DNA of 64,000 nucleotides from Bacteroidales bacterium. GTDB lineage: Bacteria > Bacteroidota > Bacteroidia > Bacteroidales > Muribaculaceae. A program made the translations under genes and the position numbers. Location of the stretch: assembly GCA_015061055.1 (NCBI GenBank), contig SUXH01000001.1:62001-126000 (forward strand), in the 5' to 3' direction. The notes below the pieces were generated by a model. That model was given only the letters and a program-made list of their open reading frames with translations. It was not told where the DNA came from and did not search any database. Shown piece after piece: positions 1-8,150 of the stretch (position 1 is the stretch's first letter; every line of letters starts with the position of its first letter).

Positions 1-2
1 AG

Positions 3-2024
3 TTTTCGTTTATATTCGATTACCTTGATACATCGGAAGTGTCGGGTAAGCCAATATTAAACGTGTCGGTAAAGGAGAAAATATCAACTGAGTATTATAG
101 AAAGGACCCAAATACCAATAAGGAATTGGTGCGAGGAAATAAAAGTGCCGGTATTGATGAAGTTTTTGATCAGGAAAGTATTCAACGTTTTCTTGAAGAT
201 GTGTTTAGGGAAGTGAATGTGTTTGATAATGATATTACAATAATGCAGAATCGCTTTGTGAGTCCGTTGTCAAATATTGGAGTTAACTTTTATAAATATT
301 ATCTCACTGATACAATTCCTATTGAAGGCGAGAATTGTATTGAATTGAGTTTTGTTCCATTCACTCCCGAATCATTTGGGTTTACCGGAAGAATTTATGT
401 GCCACTTGGTGATAGTTCATTGTTTGTGAAGCGCGTGAAGTTAAATGTGCCAAAATCAATTAATTTGAATTATGTTGAGAATATATATATGGTGCAAGAC
501 TTTGAAAAAGCTCCCGATGGCAGTAGATTAAAAGTAAAAGACGATATGACTGTGGAGTTTCAAGTTATGCCATCGACGCAAGGATTATATGCTCGAAGAT
601 TGACAAAATATAATAATCATAGTTTTGAAGAACCGGCAGATATTGATATTTTTGATAAAGAGGGAAGAACGATAATGGCAGAGAATGCATTATATATGCC
701 GGAACAATTTTGGAATGATAATCGACAGATTCCAATAAAAGAAAGCGAAAATTCTGTAGGGAAAATGCTAAATCGAATGCGTGAAGTGCCATTGTTTTAT
801 TGGACAGAGAAAGTGATTGTTACATTAGTGTCGGGATATATTCCAACGAATGGAAACAATAGTAAATTTGATTTTGGTCCTATGAATACGACTATAAGCG
901 GTAATCCTGTGGAAGGAGTACGATTAAGAGTAGGGGGAATGACAACTGCCAATTTGAGTAAGAACTGGTTCTCTCGTGGATATGTGGCATATGGCTTTGA
1001 TGACAAAAAATTAAAATATCAAGCAGAATTAGAGTATTCGTTTAACGAGAAAAAGTATCATTCATTAGAATTTCCCATTCATTCAATCAAGGTGTCGCAT
1101 AGTTATGATGTAGATCAAATAGGTCAGAGATATATGTTTACGAATGCCGATAATGTGTTTTTGGCATTGAAGCGTCAGAAAAACGATAAAATGACTTACT
1201 TGCGCTCAAGCAATCTGCAATATACGCTTGAAACACAATCGGGATTCTCGGTATCGGGCGGATTTAAATTCAATACTCAGGAGGCTACAAGGTGGTTGCC
1301 TTTTATAGATGGTAGAGGTAATATGTATAAAAGTTATGATGAGGCTTCATTTAATCTGACTTTGCGATATGCACCGGGCGAAAAATTTTATCAAACAAAG
1401 AATTATCGTATTCCGATAAATCTTGACGCTCCGATATTTGCTTTAACGCAAACTTTTGCACCTCAAGGTTTTTTAGGTAGCAGAAACACAATAAATAAAA
1501 CGGAATTTAGCGTGCAGAAACGTTTTTGGTTTTCGGCTTTTGGATATACAGATGTAATTTTAAAAGCCGGGAAGATTTGGAGTGAAGTAAATTATCCTGA
1601 TTTGCTTATACCTAATGCAAACTTGTCATATACCATTCAGCCAGAATCATATACATTGATGAATGCTTTTGAATTTGCAAACGATCAATATTTGTCGTGG
1701 GATTTAACTTACTGGGCTAATGGTGCAATATTTAATAGAATACCGCTTTTGAAGTATTTAAAATTGCGTGAGGTATTCTCATTTAGAGGATTGTATGGTA
1801 AATTGAGCGATCAAAATAATCCGGAATTTAATGAAAGTCTATTCCGTTTCCCCAAGAACACTAATTGTAAACCAATGGAAAAGCGTCCATATATGGAATT
1901 GGGTGTAGGACTTGATAATATTTTCACTATTTTGCGATTAGATTATGTGTGGAGATTAACCTATCGAGATACTCCGGGAGTTGACAAAAGTGGTTTGAGA
2001 ATACAATTACATTTCACTTTCTAA
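3..2024 (+). CDS. DUF5686 family outer-membrane protein, 5'-truncated by the window edge
   Basis: The frame is open to base 3 with no stop, so the GTG at 39 is not the real start and the N-terminus lies off the window. About 673 C-terminal residues are visible. They match what I know of DUF5686 proteins of Bacteroidetes: normally a signal peptide and carboxypeptidase-regulatory-like domain, then a long region ending in an outer-membrane beta-barrel. Many alternating aromatic/polar strands and a final RIQLHFTF with C-terminal Phe fit a barrel. Substrate and role of the family are unknown to me. A strong hairpin terminator follows at 2040-2071, so it ends its transcription unit. Confidence 0.8.
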   Translation, partial: FSFIFDYLDTSEVSGKPILNVSVKEKISTEYYRKDPNTNKELVRGNKSAGIDEVFDQESIQRFLEDVFREVNVFDNDITIMQNRFVSPLSNIGVNFYKYYLTDTIPIEGENCIELSFVPFTPESFGFTGRIYVPLGDSSLFVKRVKLNVPKSINLNYVENIYMVQDFEKAPDGSRLKVKDDMTVEFQVMPSTQGLYARRLTKYNNHSFEEPADIDIFDKEGRTIMAENALYMPEQFWNDNRQIPIKESENSVGKMLNRMREVPLFYWTEKVIVTLVSGYIPTNGNNSKFDFGPMNTTISGNPVEGVRLRVGGMTTANLSKNWFSRGYVAYGFDDKKLKYQAELEYSFNEKKYHSLEFPIHSIKVSHSYDVDQIGQRYMFTNADNVFLALKRQKNDKMTYLRSSNLQYTLETQSGFSVSGGFKFNTQEATRWLPFIDGRGNMYKSYDEASFNLTLRYAPGEKFYQTKNYRIPINLDAPIFALTQTFAPQGFLGSRNTINKTEFSVQKRFWFSAFGYTDVILKAGKIWSEVNYPDLLIPNANLSYTIQPESYTLMNAFEFANDQYLSWDLTYWANGAIFNRIPLLKYLKLREVFSFRGLYGKLSDQNNPEFNESLFRFPKNTNCKPMEKRPYMELGVGLDNIFTILRLDYVWRLTYRDTPGVDKSGLRIQLHFTF

Positions 2025-2039
2025 AAGGATATGTAACAG

Positions 2040-2071
2040 AAAACGAGAATGTTTGGGCATTCTCGTTTTCT
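2040..2071 (+). terminator. Rho-independent terminator after the DUF5686 gene
   Basis: Perfect 10-bp stem 2042-2051 with 2058-2067 (AACGAGAATG / CATTCTCGTT), 6-nt loop and T-tract. The A-run on the 5' side would let it work on the minus strand too, where the convergent LRR gene ends at 2100. Confidence 0.85.
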
Positions 2072-2099
2072 ATTTAAAGTTGGATATTACATTTTACCA

Positions 2100-4484
2100 T
2101 TAGAAAATAACTTTTGTTGTCTTATTTCCTTGTTTCTTGATATAAATTCCCTTTTTGGGATTTTCTACCTTAATACCTTGCAAATTATAATATTCAATAG
2201 GAGTATTTTCGTCATTTACAATTTCATTGATTCCTGAACTTGGAACAACTTTTATCGTTCTTGAAACCGTTGAAGGTGTGCTGAAATTATAGTTACCCCA
2301 TTCATTCTTTTGATTTGTAATTCCAAAAATTAAATTAGTTGTGCCTTCTTGTAATCCTGTAACACTCCACTTTGGATTATTTGAATTGGCAAATTGCCCT
2401 ACAAACTTAATTTTTGTTTTATCATAATCAGCATTGAATGTACAATAGATATCACCATTGTATGAAATTCCTAAATCAACGGTTTTACCTACTTCTACCG
2501 TAATTGTGGATTCATCTTCCCATTCAAGTTCATTAGAGCCTTGTTTTACTGTCAGATATGCTCTTGATGGTTCTGCTACAACATTAGGATTAGTTCCCTT
2601 AGCTTTTAGATTGAAAATATATTTACCCACTGTTGTTGGACCTGAATAATTTACATATTTACCGGCATATTCTCCACCTGAGATAGTTGTTTCGTGTTGT
2701 GAATATTTTCCTTCTGAGTCTAAAGCCCAAACTGTCAAGTAGAAATCATCTTCATTATATTCTCCTGATATTTCCGGAACAAATTCAAACCAATGTTCAG
2801 TTACACTTTTTTCCATATCATAATATGTAACGGTGTTGTATTGGTTTTTGAAACCGATAGTTTTCGGTTTGATGGTAAGTGTTCCGTTTCTATAGGTAAA
2901 ATAATAGTTATCATCATCACCACCACTTACCACGATAGGATATGATCCTGCATTTGATTCTTTTGTTGCTACACAAGTTACTGTTGGTTGTTCTTTCAAT
3001 GAGTTCTTGGTATCTGAATTGGCAAAACCCGAATATGATAATGTGAATTTTGGATTCTCAGTACCATACATTTTAGAGCAGTCATTAGCTTTAACAGTCA
3101 ATTCACGCTTTGTGATAGTTAATTCGCCCGGTATATATTGTGTTACATCATAATTTGTTGCTACACCTCCGGTTGCTGTTACTGTATATACACCACAAGG
3201 CGAGTTTTTTGTTGCATTTGTTTTAGTAGTTGGATATGTAGTCCAATCAGGTACTGTTTCACCATTCTTCAACCCTGTATAAGTAAATTGCAATTGCGGG
3301 TTCTCGTTGCCATACACTCTTGTTGCATTTTTTACTGATAATGAGATAGCGGCTTTCTTCACTTTTAGCGTACCATATTTATATGTGATTTCGTAGTTTG
3401 GTGCGTCGAGTTCGGCAAGAATGCGATATGTACCTACATTACTTCTTCTTGTTGCTTCACAAGTGTATATTGGTCTTGAATCAAGAGTACTTAAATTTTC
3501 TCCATCGACAAAACCGGTAGCCTCGCAAGTAAACTCGGGATTATCATCACCATATTCACGTTCACAATTGTTTACGGTAAGTGTCAATGATGCCTTAGTT
3601 ATTTCGTAAGTGTATGGAATCTCAACTTCAAAATCTACGCCATTTGAATATTTTGCTATCAGATTTGTGGTGTGAGTACCTGCATTTTTATCAAACTCAA
3701 CTTCATCTACATTAAGAGTGGCATTATATGCTTTCAGGTTGTTGCTCCATTCCACTTTTGGATTCATACCTGTGTATGGAAATGTTTTTGCACCAAAAGA
3801 GATATATTCCGTTCCGAATCCATAAACTTCCTTACTTGGTACATATTGCTCAAGAGCAGAATGACAACGATAAAAACTACTTTCATAATATGTACTCATC
3901 CAAGCTCCACCACTTGATATAAATGGTGGTAGTGTAGATAAGAAAAAAACTTCCATAAGTTTACTACAACCATAAAAAGCTTCAGCTTCTATTGTTTTTA
4001 TAGATTTGGGAATAATAATTGATGTTATATTACTACAATTCTTAAAAGTTCGTCTATCAATAGTTTCAACTGAATTTCCCATCGTTACGCTTGTCAAGCC
4101 AGTGCAACCATTGAAAGCAGAATTTCCAATGCTTGTAACGGAGTTAGGTATTGTTACACTTGTCAATCCTGTGCAACCACTGAAAGCCTCTTTACCAATG
4201 CTTGTAACGGAGGTGGGGATACTAATATTCGTAAGTTTTGTGGAGTTTCTAAAAGCATTAGATATAGCACAAACAGTATAAGTACGGTTATTGTAGTTCA
4301 CTGTTTCGGGGATAACGACATCTCCTGAATATGAAGAACTTCCAGATGTTACCTCCACTTCGAGATTTGATGGAGAGGTAATATTGTAATAGATACCGTC
4401 TTTCTCAAAATCATATGAAAATGCGTGTGAACCAGTCAATAGCACCGCTATCAACATCAGTTTTCTTAAAATATTATTTTTCAT
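2100..4484 (-). CDS. Secreted BspA-like leucine-rich repeat protein with three MBG domains and a T9SS-type C-terminus
   Basis: 794 residues. Residues 1-24 are a signal peptide. About residues 70-185 are LRR_5/BspA-type 23-residue repeats (IPNSVTSIGxxAFxGCxGL). Three MBG-type modules follow, marked by YGDDNPEF (~300), YGNENPQL (~390) and YGTENPKF (~470). An Ig/Big-like segment precedes the end. The last ~30 residues (YYNLQGIKV...GIYIKKQGNK) look like a type A sorting signal of the type IX secretion system, so I infer export to the cell surface. The family is associated with adhesion and host or matrix binding; the ligand here is unknown. It is the last gene of a tight operon, starting 6 bp after the HEPN-like gene. 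Its LRR units resemble those of the lipoprotein at 47686-49002 even at DNA level. Confidence 0.85.
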   Translation of the reverse strand: MKNNILRKLMLIAVLLTGSHAFSYDFEKDGIYYNITSPSNLEVEVTSGSSSYSGDVVIPETVNYNNRTYTVCAISNAFRNSTKLTNISIPTSVTSIGKEAFSGCTGLTSVTIPNSVTSIGNSAFNGCTGLTSVTMGNSVETIDRRTFKNCSNITSIIIPKSIKTIEAEAFYGCSKLMEVFFLSTLPPFISSGGAWMSTYYESSFYRCHSALEQYVPSKEVYGFGTEYISFGAKTFPYTGMNPKVEWSNNLKAYNATLNVDEVEFDKNAGTHTTNLIAKYSNGVDFEVEIPYTYEITKASLTLTVNNCEREYGDDNPEFTCEATGFVDGENLSTLDSRPIYTCEATRRSNVGTYRILAELDAPNYEITYKYGTLKVKKAAISLSVKNATRVYGNENPQLQFTYTGLKNGETVPDWTTYPTTKTNATKNSPCGVYTVTATGGVATNYDVTQYIPGELTITKRELTVKANDCSKMYGTENPKFTLSYSGFANSDTKNSLKEQPTVTCVATKESNAGSYPIVVSGGDDDNYYFTYRNGTLTIKPKTIGFKNQYNTVTYYDMEKSVTEHWFEFVPEISGEYNEDDFYLTVWALDSEGKYSQHETTISGGEYAGKYVNYSGPTTVGKYIFNLKAKGTNPNVVAEPSRAYLTVKQGSNELEWEDESTITVEVGKTVDLGISYNGDIYCTFNADYDKTKIKFVGQFANSNNPKWSVTGLQEGTTNLIFGITNQKNEWGNYNFSTPSTVSRTIKVVPSSGINEIVNDENTPIEYYNLQGIKVENPKKGIYIKKQGNKTTKVIF

Positions 4485-4490
4485 AAATGT

Positions 4491-4940
4491 TTAATTATTT
4501 AGTTTACTTAGACATAATGTTATTAAATCCAAAACAGAATCTTTTGCATAAAGCCCATAAGCTGTATAAAATTCTATCCTATTTCCTTTATGTTTTTTTA
4601 TAGTTTTATCTATGATTTCATACGTATTATTATCTTTAAAATAAATTAAATTGCCATGAGCAATAGCATTTCTCAAATGAGTAAGGAATGATATGGGTTT
4701 GTTTTTTCTTATTACACAATACATTTGATTATGCTGACACTTATTTTTTGTATTTAAAACATCCTTTTGCTTAACTTCTATAATATTTTTATCAGGCACT
4801 ATTTTATTAAACTCTTTTTTGAACTTATTTTTTGAATATAATTCAATTATCTTATCAAAATTTGCACAATAAACATACAATAGTGTAATTTCATCAGTGG
4901 TTAAGTCATTGATTATTCTTTTTTTATTTTTAATGACCAT
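4491..4940 (-). CDS. HEPN-like small protein
   Basis: 149 residues, Lys/Asn-rich, AT-rich, no signal peptide. I do not recognise a named family with certainty. The segment THLRNAIAHG (R90 to H95) matches the Rx4-6H motif of HEPN domains, and the mostly helical remainder fits. HEPN proteins are often RNases in toxin-antitoxin, abortive-infection or stress systems, but some are catalytically silent; activity here is inferred only from the motif. It lies between the 78-residue gene (21 bp upstream) and the LRR/MBG gene (6 bp downstream), so all three are probably co-transcribed. A partner antitoxin is not obvious unless it is the small upstream protein. Confidence 0.6.
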   Translation of the reverse strand: MVIKNKKRIINDLTTDEITLLYVYCANFDKIIELYSKNKFKKEFNKIVPDKNIIEVKQKDVLNTKNKCQHNQMYCVIRKNKPISFLTHLRNAIAHGNLIYFKDNNTYEIIDKTIKKHKGNRIEFYTAYGLYAKDSVLDLITLCLSKLNN

Positions 4941-4961
4941 AATGAAATAAGGTTATAAACA

Positions 4962-5198
4962 TTAAAATTTAATCTCATCAATAACATCATAAGGTATTGA
5001 TATCATTTCCATATTATGTACACCAATGCGTGCCGCTTCAGATTTACTGATTTTTAGATTTACGACCAACGGAGTTTCCTGATTTAAACCTTCAGCACCA
5101 AAGTAAGTACCATTATAAACATCTCCATTATTTACAGAAATAGAACAATTCTGACCATAATGACCTGTCAATTTGTTTAATAAGTCATACGCATCCAT
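4962..5198 (-). CDS. Small Sm-like hypothetical protein
   Basis: 78 residues, no signal peptide, first gene of the minus-strand operon. The order of a helix (MDAYDLLNKL), strands with a central turn (ISVNNGDVYNGTYFGAEG), a hydrophobic strand (PLVVNLKI) and a last strand (ISIPYDVIDEIKF) is like a short Sm/LSm barrel with its Sm1 'G..Y.G' turn. This is a fold guess from pattern only; conserved Sm RNA-binding residues are not clear. An AGGAGG lies about 20 nt upstream of the ATG on the minus strand. The gene looks real because of its tight spacing to the HEPN-like gene. Function unknown. Confidence 0.55.
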   Translation of the reverse strand: MDAYDLLNKLTGHYGQNCSISVNNGDVYNGTYFGAEGLNQETPLVVNLKISKSEAARIGVHNMEMISIPYDVIDEIKF

Positions 5199-5283
5199 TT
5201 TATATTATTTTTGTGTGCCTCCTATGTCCTCTAATTTGGCGGTTTATGTAACTATACAAAGAAAGCGCGGGACATTGATCAGT

Positions 5284-5469
5284 TTATCTTATCAGAGGTA
5301 TCGCCAAACACCCACACAGAAATAAACAGTCCACCCACGCCCAACCTATATATTCACCCCCGCTTACAGGAGTGGATACGGCAAGCACAGCGTCTTTTGA
5401 CTGCTTTCTCCTTCTGTGTTTGAAAATTGGCGATTTTCTGATAAAGGATAAAGCTAATACGCTTTCCAT
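5284..5469 (-). CDS. Possible short ORF with unusually strong Shine-Dalgarno (doubtful)
   Basis: 61 codons starting ATG GAA AGC, with a full AAGGAGG (5478-5484) 8 nt upstream. This is notable because Bacteroidales genes usually lack strong Shine-Dalgarno sites. The peptide is basic in its first half (KHRRRKQSK) and Trp/Cys-containing in the second, without a family I recognise. A second overlapping frame on the same strand (5354-5557) is open through the same region, so the coding frame is uncertain. It may instead be a leader RNA or a decayed repeat. It sits upstream of, and could be co-transcribed with, the Sm-like/HEPN/LRR operon. Confidence 0.25.
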   Translation of the reverse strand: MESVLALSFIRKSPIFKHRRRKQSKDAVLAVSTPVSGGEYIGWAWVDCLFLCGCLAIPLIR

Positions 5470-5516
5470 AAATATGTCCTCCTTGACAATAACTCTTTAT
5501 ATGCCAAAGATTATTG

Positions 5517-5524
5517 CAAAGATA
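5517..5524 (-). promoter_or_regulatory. Bacteroidetes -7 element upstream of the short ORF and the Sm-like/HEPN/LRR operon
   Basis: The minus strand reads TATCTTTG, matching the TAnnTTTG -7 consensus of the Bacteroidetes primary sigma factor. No clear TTTG -33 box at the expected distance. If used, transcription would start near 5510 and give a leader of about 310 nt before the 78-residue gene. Confidence 0.4.
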
Positions 5525-5589
5525 GCGAAAAAATGTTATCGGTGGGGTTATATCCAATAAAATATTGAAAAAATGATTTAAAGTTGCAT

Positions 5590-5628
5590 CTCTTCGAGTT
5601 GCGAGGGGTGGGGTTGCTACTTACCGGA
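5590..5628. repeat. Dispersed repeat, copy 1
   Basis: CTCTTCGAG..TGCGAGGGG..GG..CTTACCGGA; a close copy is at 49049-49088, with the same order of blocks and a few substitutions. A second shared block, CTTCGGGCGTTTTA, is at 5770-5783 and 49129-49142. Both copies are in intergenic DNA near LRR-protein genes. Origin unknown. Confidence 0.65.
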
Positions 5629-5679
5629 ATCTAATACAGTTTCACGTCTGTCAGACGCATATCTTCTTTGCTATTCAGT

Positions 5680-5730
5680 CCCGGCGGTTTTTAAACCGCT
5701 GGCTATTACCCAAATATGTCCATACGGACA
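5680..5730. repeat. 51-bp direct repeat, unit 1
   Basis: Begins CCCGGCGGTTT and ends TACGGACA. It contains two small palindromes, GCGGTTT..AAACCGC and GTCC..GGAC. Unit 2 lies at 5814-5864; I count 42 of 51 identical positions. Confidence 0.7.
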
Positions 5731-5813
5731 AATCTTGCCTTTAAAAAAGGTTTCCTGATGTTCAATACGCTTCGGGCGTTTTATATTGATTCCGGTTTTC
5801 CTTGTTTTCCTAT

Positions 5814-5864
5814 CCCGGCGGTTTAAAAACCTCCAGCTATTATTTAAATATGTCCTTACGGACA
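5814..5864. repeat. 51-bp direct repeat, unit 2
   Basis: Second copy of the unit at 5680-5730, same orientation, about 83 bp downstream. The GTCC(TTAC)GGAC palindrome is kept while the first palindrome has lost complementarity, as expected of a decaying repeat. Confidence 0.7.
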
Positions 5865-5883
5865 TTAGTCATAAAAAGAAAAT

Positions 5884-5920
5884 GAGGTTGTGCCAAAATG
5901 AAAAATTTTGACACAACCCC
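5884..5920 (-). terminator. Terminator of the serC-serA operon
   Basis: Long inverted repeat 5886-5899 with 5905-5918 (GGTTGTG.CAAAAT / ATTTTG.CACAACC, one mismatch). It is followed on the minus strand by a T-rich tract. It lies just after the serA stop. Confidence 0.8.
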
Positions 5921-5945
5921 AATGTCATTAATATATATGTATATA

Positions 5946-6863
5946 TTATTTATTTACTTGGAAGCGGTTCCAACCATCACGAAGATGAGCTACAACTTGT
6001 TCTGCTGCTGCAATACCGGCTTTGATATTTGCTTCAGCTGTTTGAGCACCCATTTTCTTTGGAGTGAAGAATACACGATCACCATATTTTGCAGTTAATT
6101 CTTCTGCATTATCAGGTTTAACGTCTGCAACATAGCAGATGTCCGGACGAGCTTCAAGTGCTTCAGCAAGACCAGCTTCGTCAATTACTTCCTTGCGCGC
6201 AGTGTTAATCAGAACTCCATTCTTAGGTAGCTTGCAGATAAGTTCTTTTGTAACAGACTGCTTAGTTTGTGGAGTAGCAGGAATGTGAAGAGATACAAAT
6301 TGGTTGTTGCTGTAAAGTTCTTCAACTGAGTGCATTGGAGTAACACCTTCAGCAACCATATCTTCGTCTTTCACGAATGGGTCAAGAGCTGTTACTGCCA
6401 TACCGAAACCTTTTGCAATGCGAGCTACATTACGGCCCACTTGACCATAAGCATGAATACCAAGAGACTTTTCTTTAAGCTCAGTACCTGCCTTGCCATT
6501 GTAGTGATTTCTAATCATCATAATAGCCATACCGAAAACAAGTTCTGCTACAGCATTTGAATTTTGACCGGGTGTGTTCATTACGCACACACCTTTTGCC
6601 GTAGCTTCTGCAAGATCGATGTTATCGTATCCGGCACCGGCGCGTACAACTACTTTAAGTTGTTTAGCAGCGTCAAATACTTCCTTGTCGACAATGTCGC
6701 TACGCACGATAAGTCCTTCTACATCGGCTACAGCCTTGATAAGGTCTTCTTTTGTTCCTTTTTCAAGAAGAACTAACTCGTGACCGGCAGCATCAATCAC
6801 TTTCTTAATTCCGTTTACAGCTTCGGCTGCAAATGGCTTTTCTGTTGCTACTAAGACTTTCAT
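5946..6863 (-). CDS. serA: D-3-phosphoglycerate dehydrogenase, short type with Lys at the catalytic His position
   Basis: 305 residues, without the C-terminal ACT domain of long SerA proteins. Oxidises 3-phosphoglycerate to 3-phosphohydroxypyruvate, the first step of serine synthesis, in the cytosol. D-2-hydroxyacid dehydrogenase signatures are visible: an NAD-binding turn at AYGQVGRNVA, VLINTARKEVIDE with catalytic Arg-region residues, and the C-terminal TPKKMGAQTAEA. The position usually occupied by the catalytic His (TPHxG) is Lys269. I recall Lys here in Entamoeba and Bacteroides-type PGDHs, so this is probably a functional variant. It starts 33 bp after serC, the next enzyme of the pathway, and shares its promoter. 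Confidence 0.9.
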   Translation of the reverse strand: MKVLVATEKPFAAEAVNGIKKVIDAAGHELVLLEKGTKEDLIKAVADVEGLIVRSDIVDKEVFDAAKQLKVVVRAGAGYDNIDLAEATAKGVCVMNTPGQNSNAVAELVFGMAIMMIRNHYNGKAGTELKEKSLGIHAYGQVGRNVARIAKGFGMAVTALDPFVKDEDMVAEGVTPMHSVEELYSNNQFVSLHIPATPQTKQSVTKELICKLPKNGVLINTARKEVIDEAGLAEALEARPDICYVADVKPDNAEELTAKYGDRVFFTPKKMGAQTAEANIKAGIAAAEQVVAHLRDGWNRFQVNK

Positions 6864-6895
6864 ATTTTTAGAAATTGTAGATATTTATTTTGTGA

Positions 6896-7963
6896 TTAAT
6901 GATTCTTTTCAAATTCTTTCATTGCAGCGACAAGAACATCAACGCTTTCCATTGGAAGTGCATTGTAAAGAGATGCGCGGAAACCACCTACGCTGCGGTG
7001 TCCCTTGATACCTACGATACCCTTAGTGCTTGCAAAGTCGTTGAATTCTTTTTCAAGTTCAGCATATTCAGGTTTCATCACGAAGCATACATTCATAATA
7101 GAACGATCTTCTTCTTTAGTTGTACCTACGAACATACGGCTTGAATCAATGGCATCATATAGTTTAGTTGCCTTAGCGATATCCATTTCTTCAAGTTTCT
7201 TTACGCCACCAACTTCTTTGTACCAACGAAGAGTTTGAACAGCTGCGAAGATAGGAAGAACAGGAGGAGTGTTGAACATAGAACCCTTATCGGCATGTGT
7301 GCGATAATCAAGCATTGTTGGAATAACTCTGTCAACCTTACCAAGAGCATCTTCTTTCACGATTACGAAAGTTACGCCTGCAGGCGCAAGGTTCTTTTGT
7401 GCTCCACCATAGATAACATCATATTTTGATACGTCGATAGGGCGAGAGAAGATATCGCTTGACATATCGGCAATCAATGGCACGTTTACATCAAGATCCT
7501 TGCGGATTTCGGTACCATAGATAGTGTTGTTTGTTGTGATGTGGAAATAGTCGGCATCAGCAGGAACAACATAATCTTTTGGGATATAGTTATAATTGTC
7601 GGCTTTAGAAGATGCAACTACTTCTACTTCGCCAAAAAGTTTTGCTTCTTTGATTGCCTTATTAGCCCATGTGCCGGTATCAAGGTATGCCGCTTTTGTT
7701 CGTAGCATATTGAATGGAACCATACAGAATTGTGTACTTGCACCACCTCCAAGGAAAAGAACTTTATAGCCTTCCGGAATGTCAAGTAATTCTTTGAATA
7801 ATTGTTCTGCTTCGTCCATTACAGCAATGAATTCTTTGCTACGGTGTGAAATCTCAAGAATAGAAAGACCTGTTCCTGAAAAATCCTTAATTGCTTCAGC
7901 TGTTTTATTAAGTGTATATTCACTTAATATTGATGGACCGGCATAAAAATTGTGCTTCTTCAT
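6896..7963 (-). CDS. serC: Phosphoserine aminotransferase
   Basis: 355 residues, full length for the family. PLP-dependent class V transaminase converting 3-phosphohydroxypyruvate and glutamate to phosphoserine; it also acts in the pyridoxal-phosphate route in some bacteria. [16 protein letters not shown] is the typical start, the GGGASTQF turn binds phosphate, and [11 protein letters not shown] carries the Schiff-base lysine. It is first in the serC-serA operon. A well-formed promoter lies at 7997-8027 on the minus strand, about 35 bp before the ATG. Confidence 0.95.
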   Translation of the reverse strand: MKKHNFYAGPSILSEYTLNKTAEAIKDFSGTGLSILEISHRSKEFIAVMDEAEQLFKELLDIPEGYKVLFLGGGASTQFCMVPFNMLRTKAAYLDTGTWANKAIKEAKLFGEVEVVASSKADNYNYIPKDYVVPADADYFHITTNNTIYGTEIRKDLDVNVPLIADMSSDIFSRPIDVSKYDVIYGGAQKNLAPAGVTFVIVKEDALGKVDRVIPTMLDYRTHADKGSMFNTPPVLPIFAAVQTLRWYKEVGGVKKLEEMDIAKATKLYDAIDSSRMFVGTTKEEDRSIMNVCFVMKPEYAELEKEFNDFASTKGIVGIKGHRSVGGFRASLYNALPMESVDVLVAAMKEFEKNH

Positions 7964-7996
7964 AATGAATCTTAATAATGTTCTTAAATTGAATTA

Positions 7997-8027
7997 CAAA
8001 TTTAATGCTTTTATATCAAATTGACAA
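7997..8027 (-). promoter_or_regulatory. serC-serA promoter
   Basis: Minus strand: TTG (8025-8027), 20-bp spacer, TAAATTTG (7997-8004). This fits the Bacteroidetes -33/-7 consensus. Confidence 0.6.
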
Positions 8028-8150
8028 TCGATTTTAAGGAAAAAAATCTGTAATTGGGAGTAGATTGTTTTGTATGTATAACAGAAATTTCTGAATAAAT
8101 ATGGATGTGAGTTTATAATATTTTGAGTATTAAAGGGTTGTGGCGAATTT

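Larger units (their letters stand above)
5199..5945. other. 747-bp intergenic block with a leader-like region and repeat remnants
   Basis: No conserved protein-coding gene recognised. The part nearest the operon (5284-5524) carries a minus-strand promoter-like motif, a strong Shine-Dalgarno and a short ORF (listed separately). The part from 5590 to 5864 is a mosaic of GC-richer short repeats, some also present at 49049-49142. The part at 5884-5920 is the serA terminator. Base composition is clearly higher in GC than the flanks, which suggests an inserted or decayed element. Confidence 0.6.

Noticed and set aside
5354-5557. Second minus-strand frame (67 codons) in the leader region as a gene
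   Set aside because: It has no Shine-Dalgarno of its own at its first ATG and overlaps the better-placed short ORF; kept only as part of the finding on this segment.
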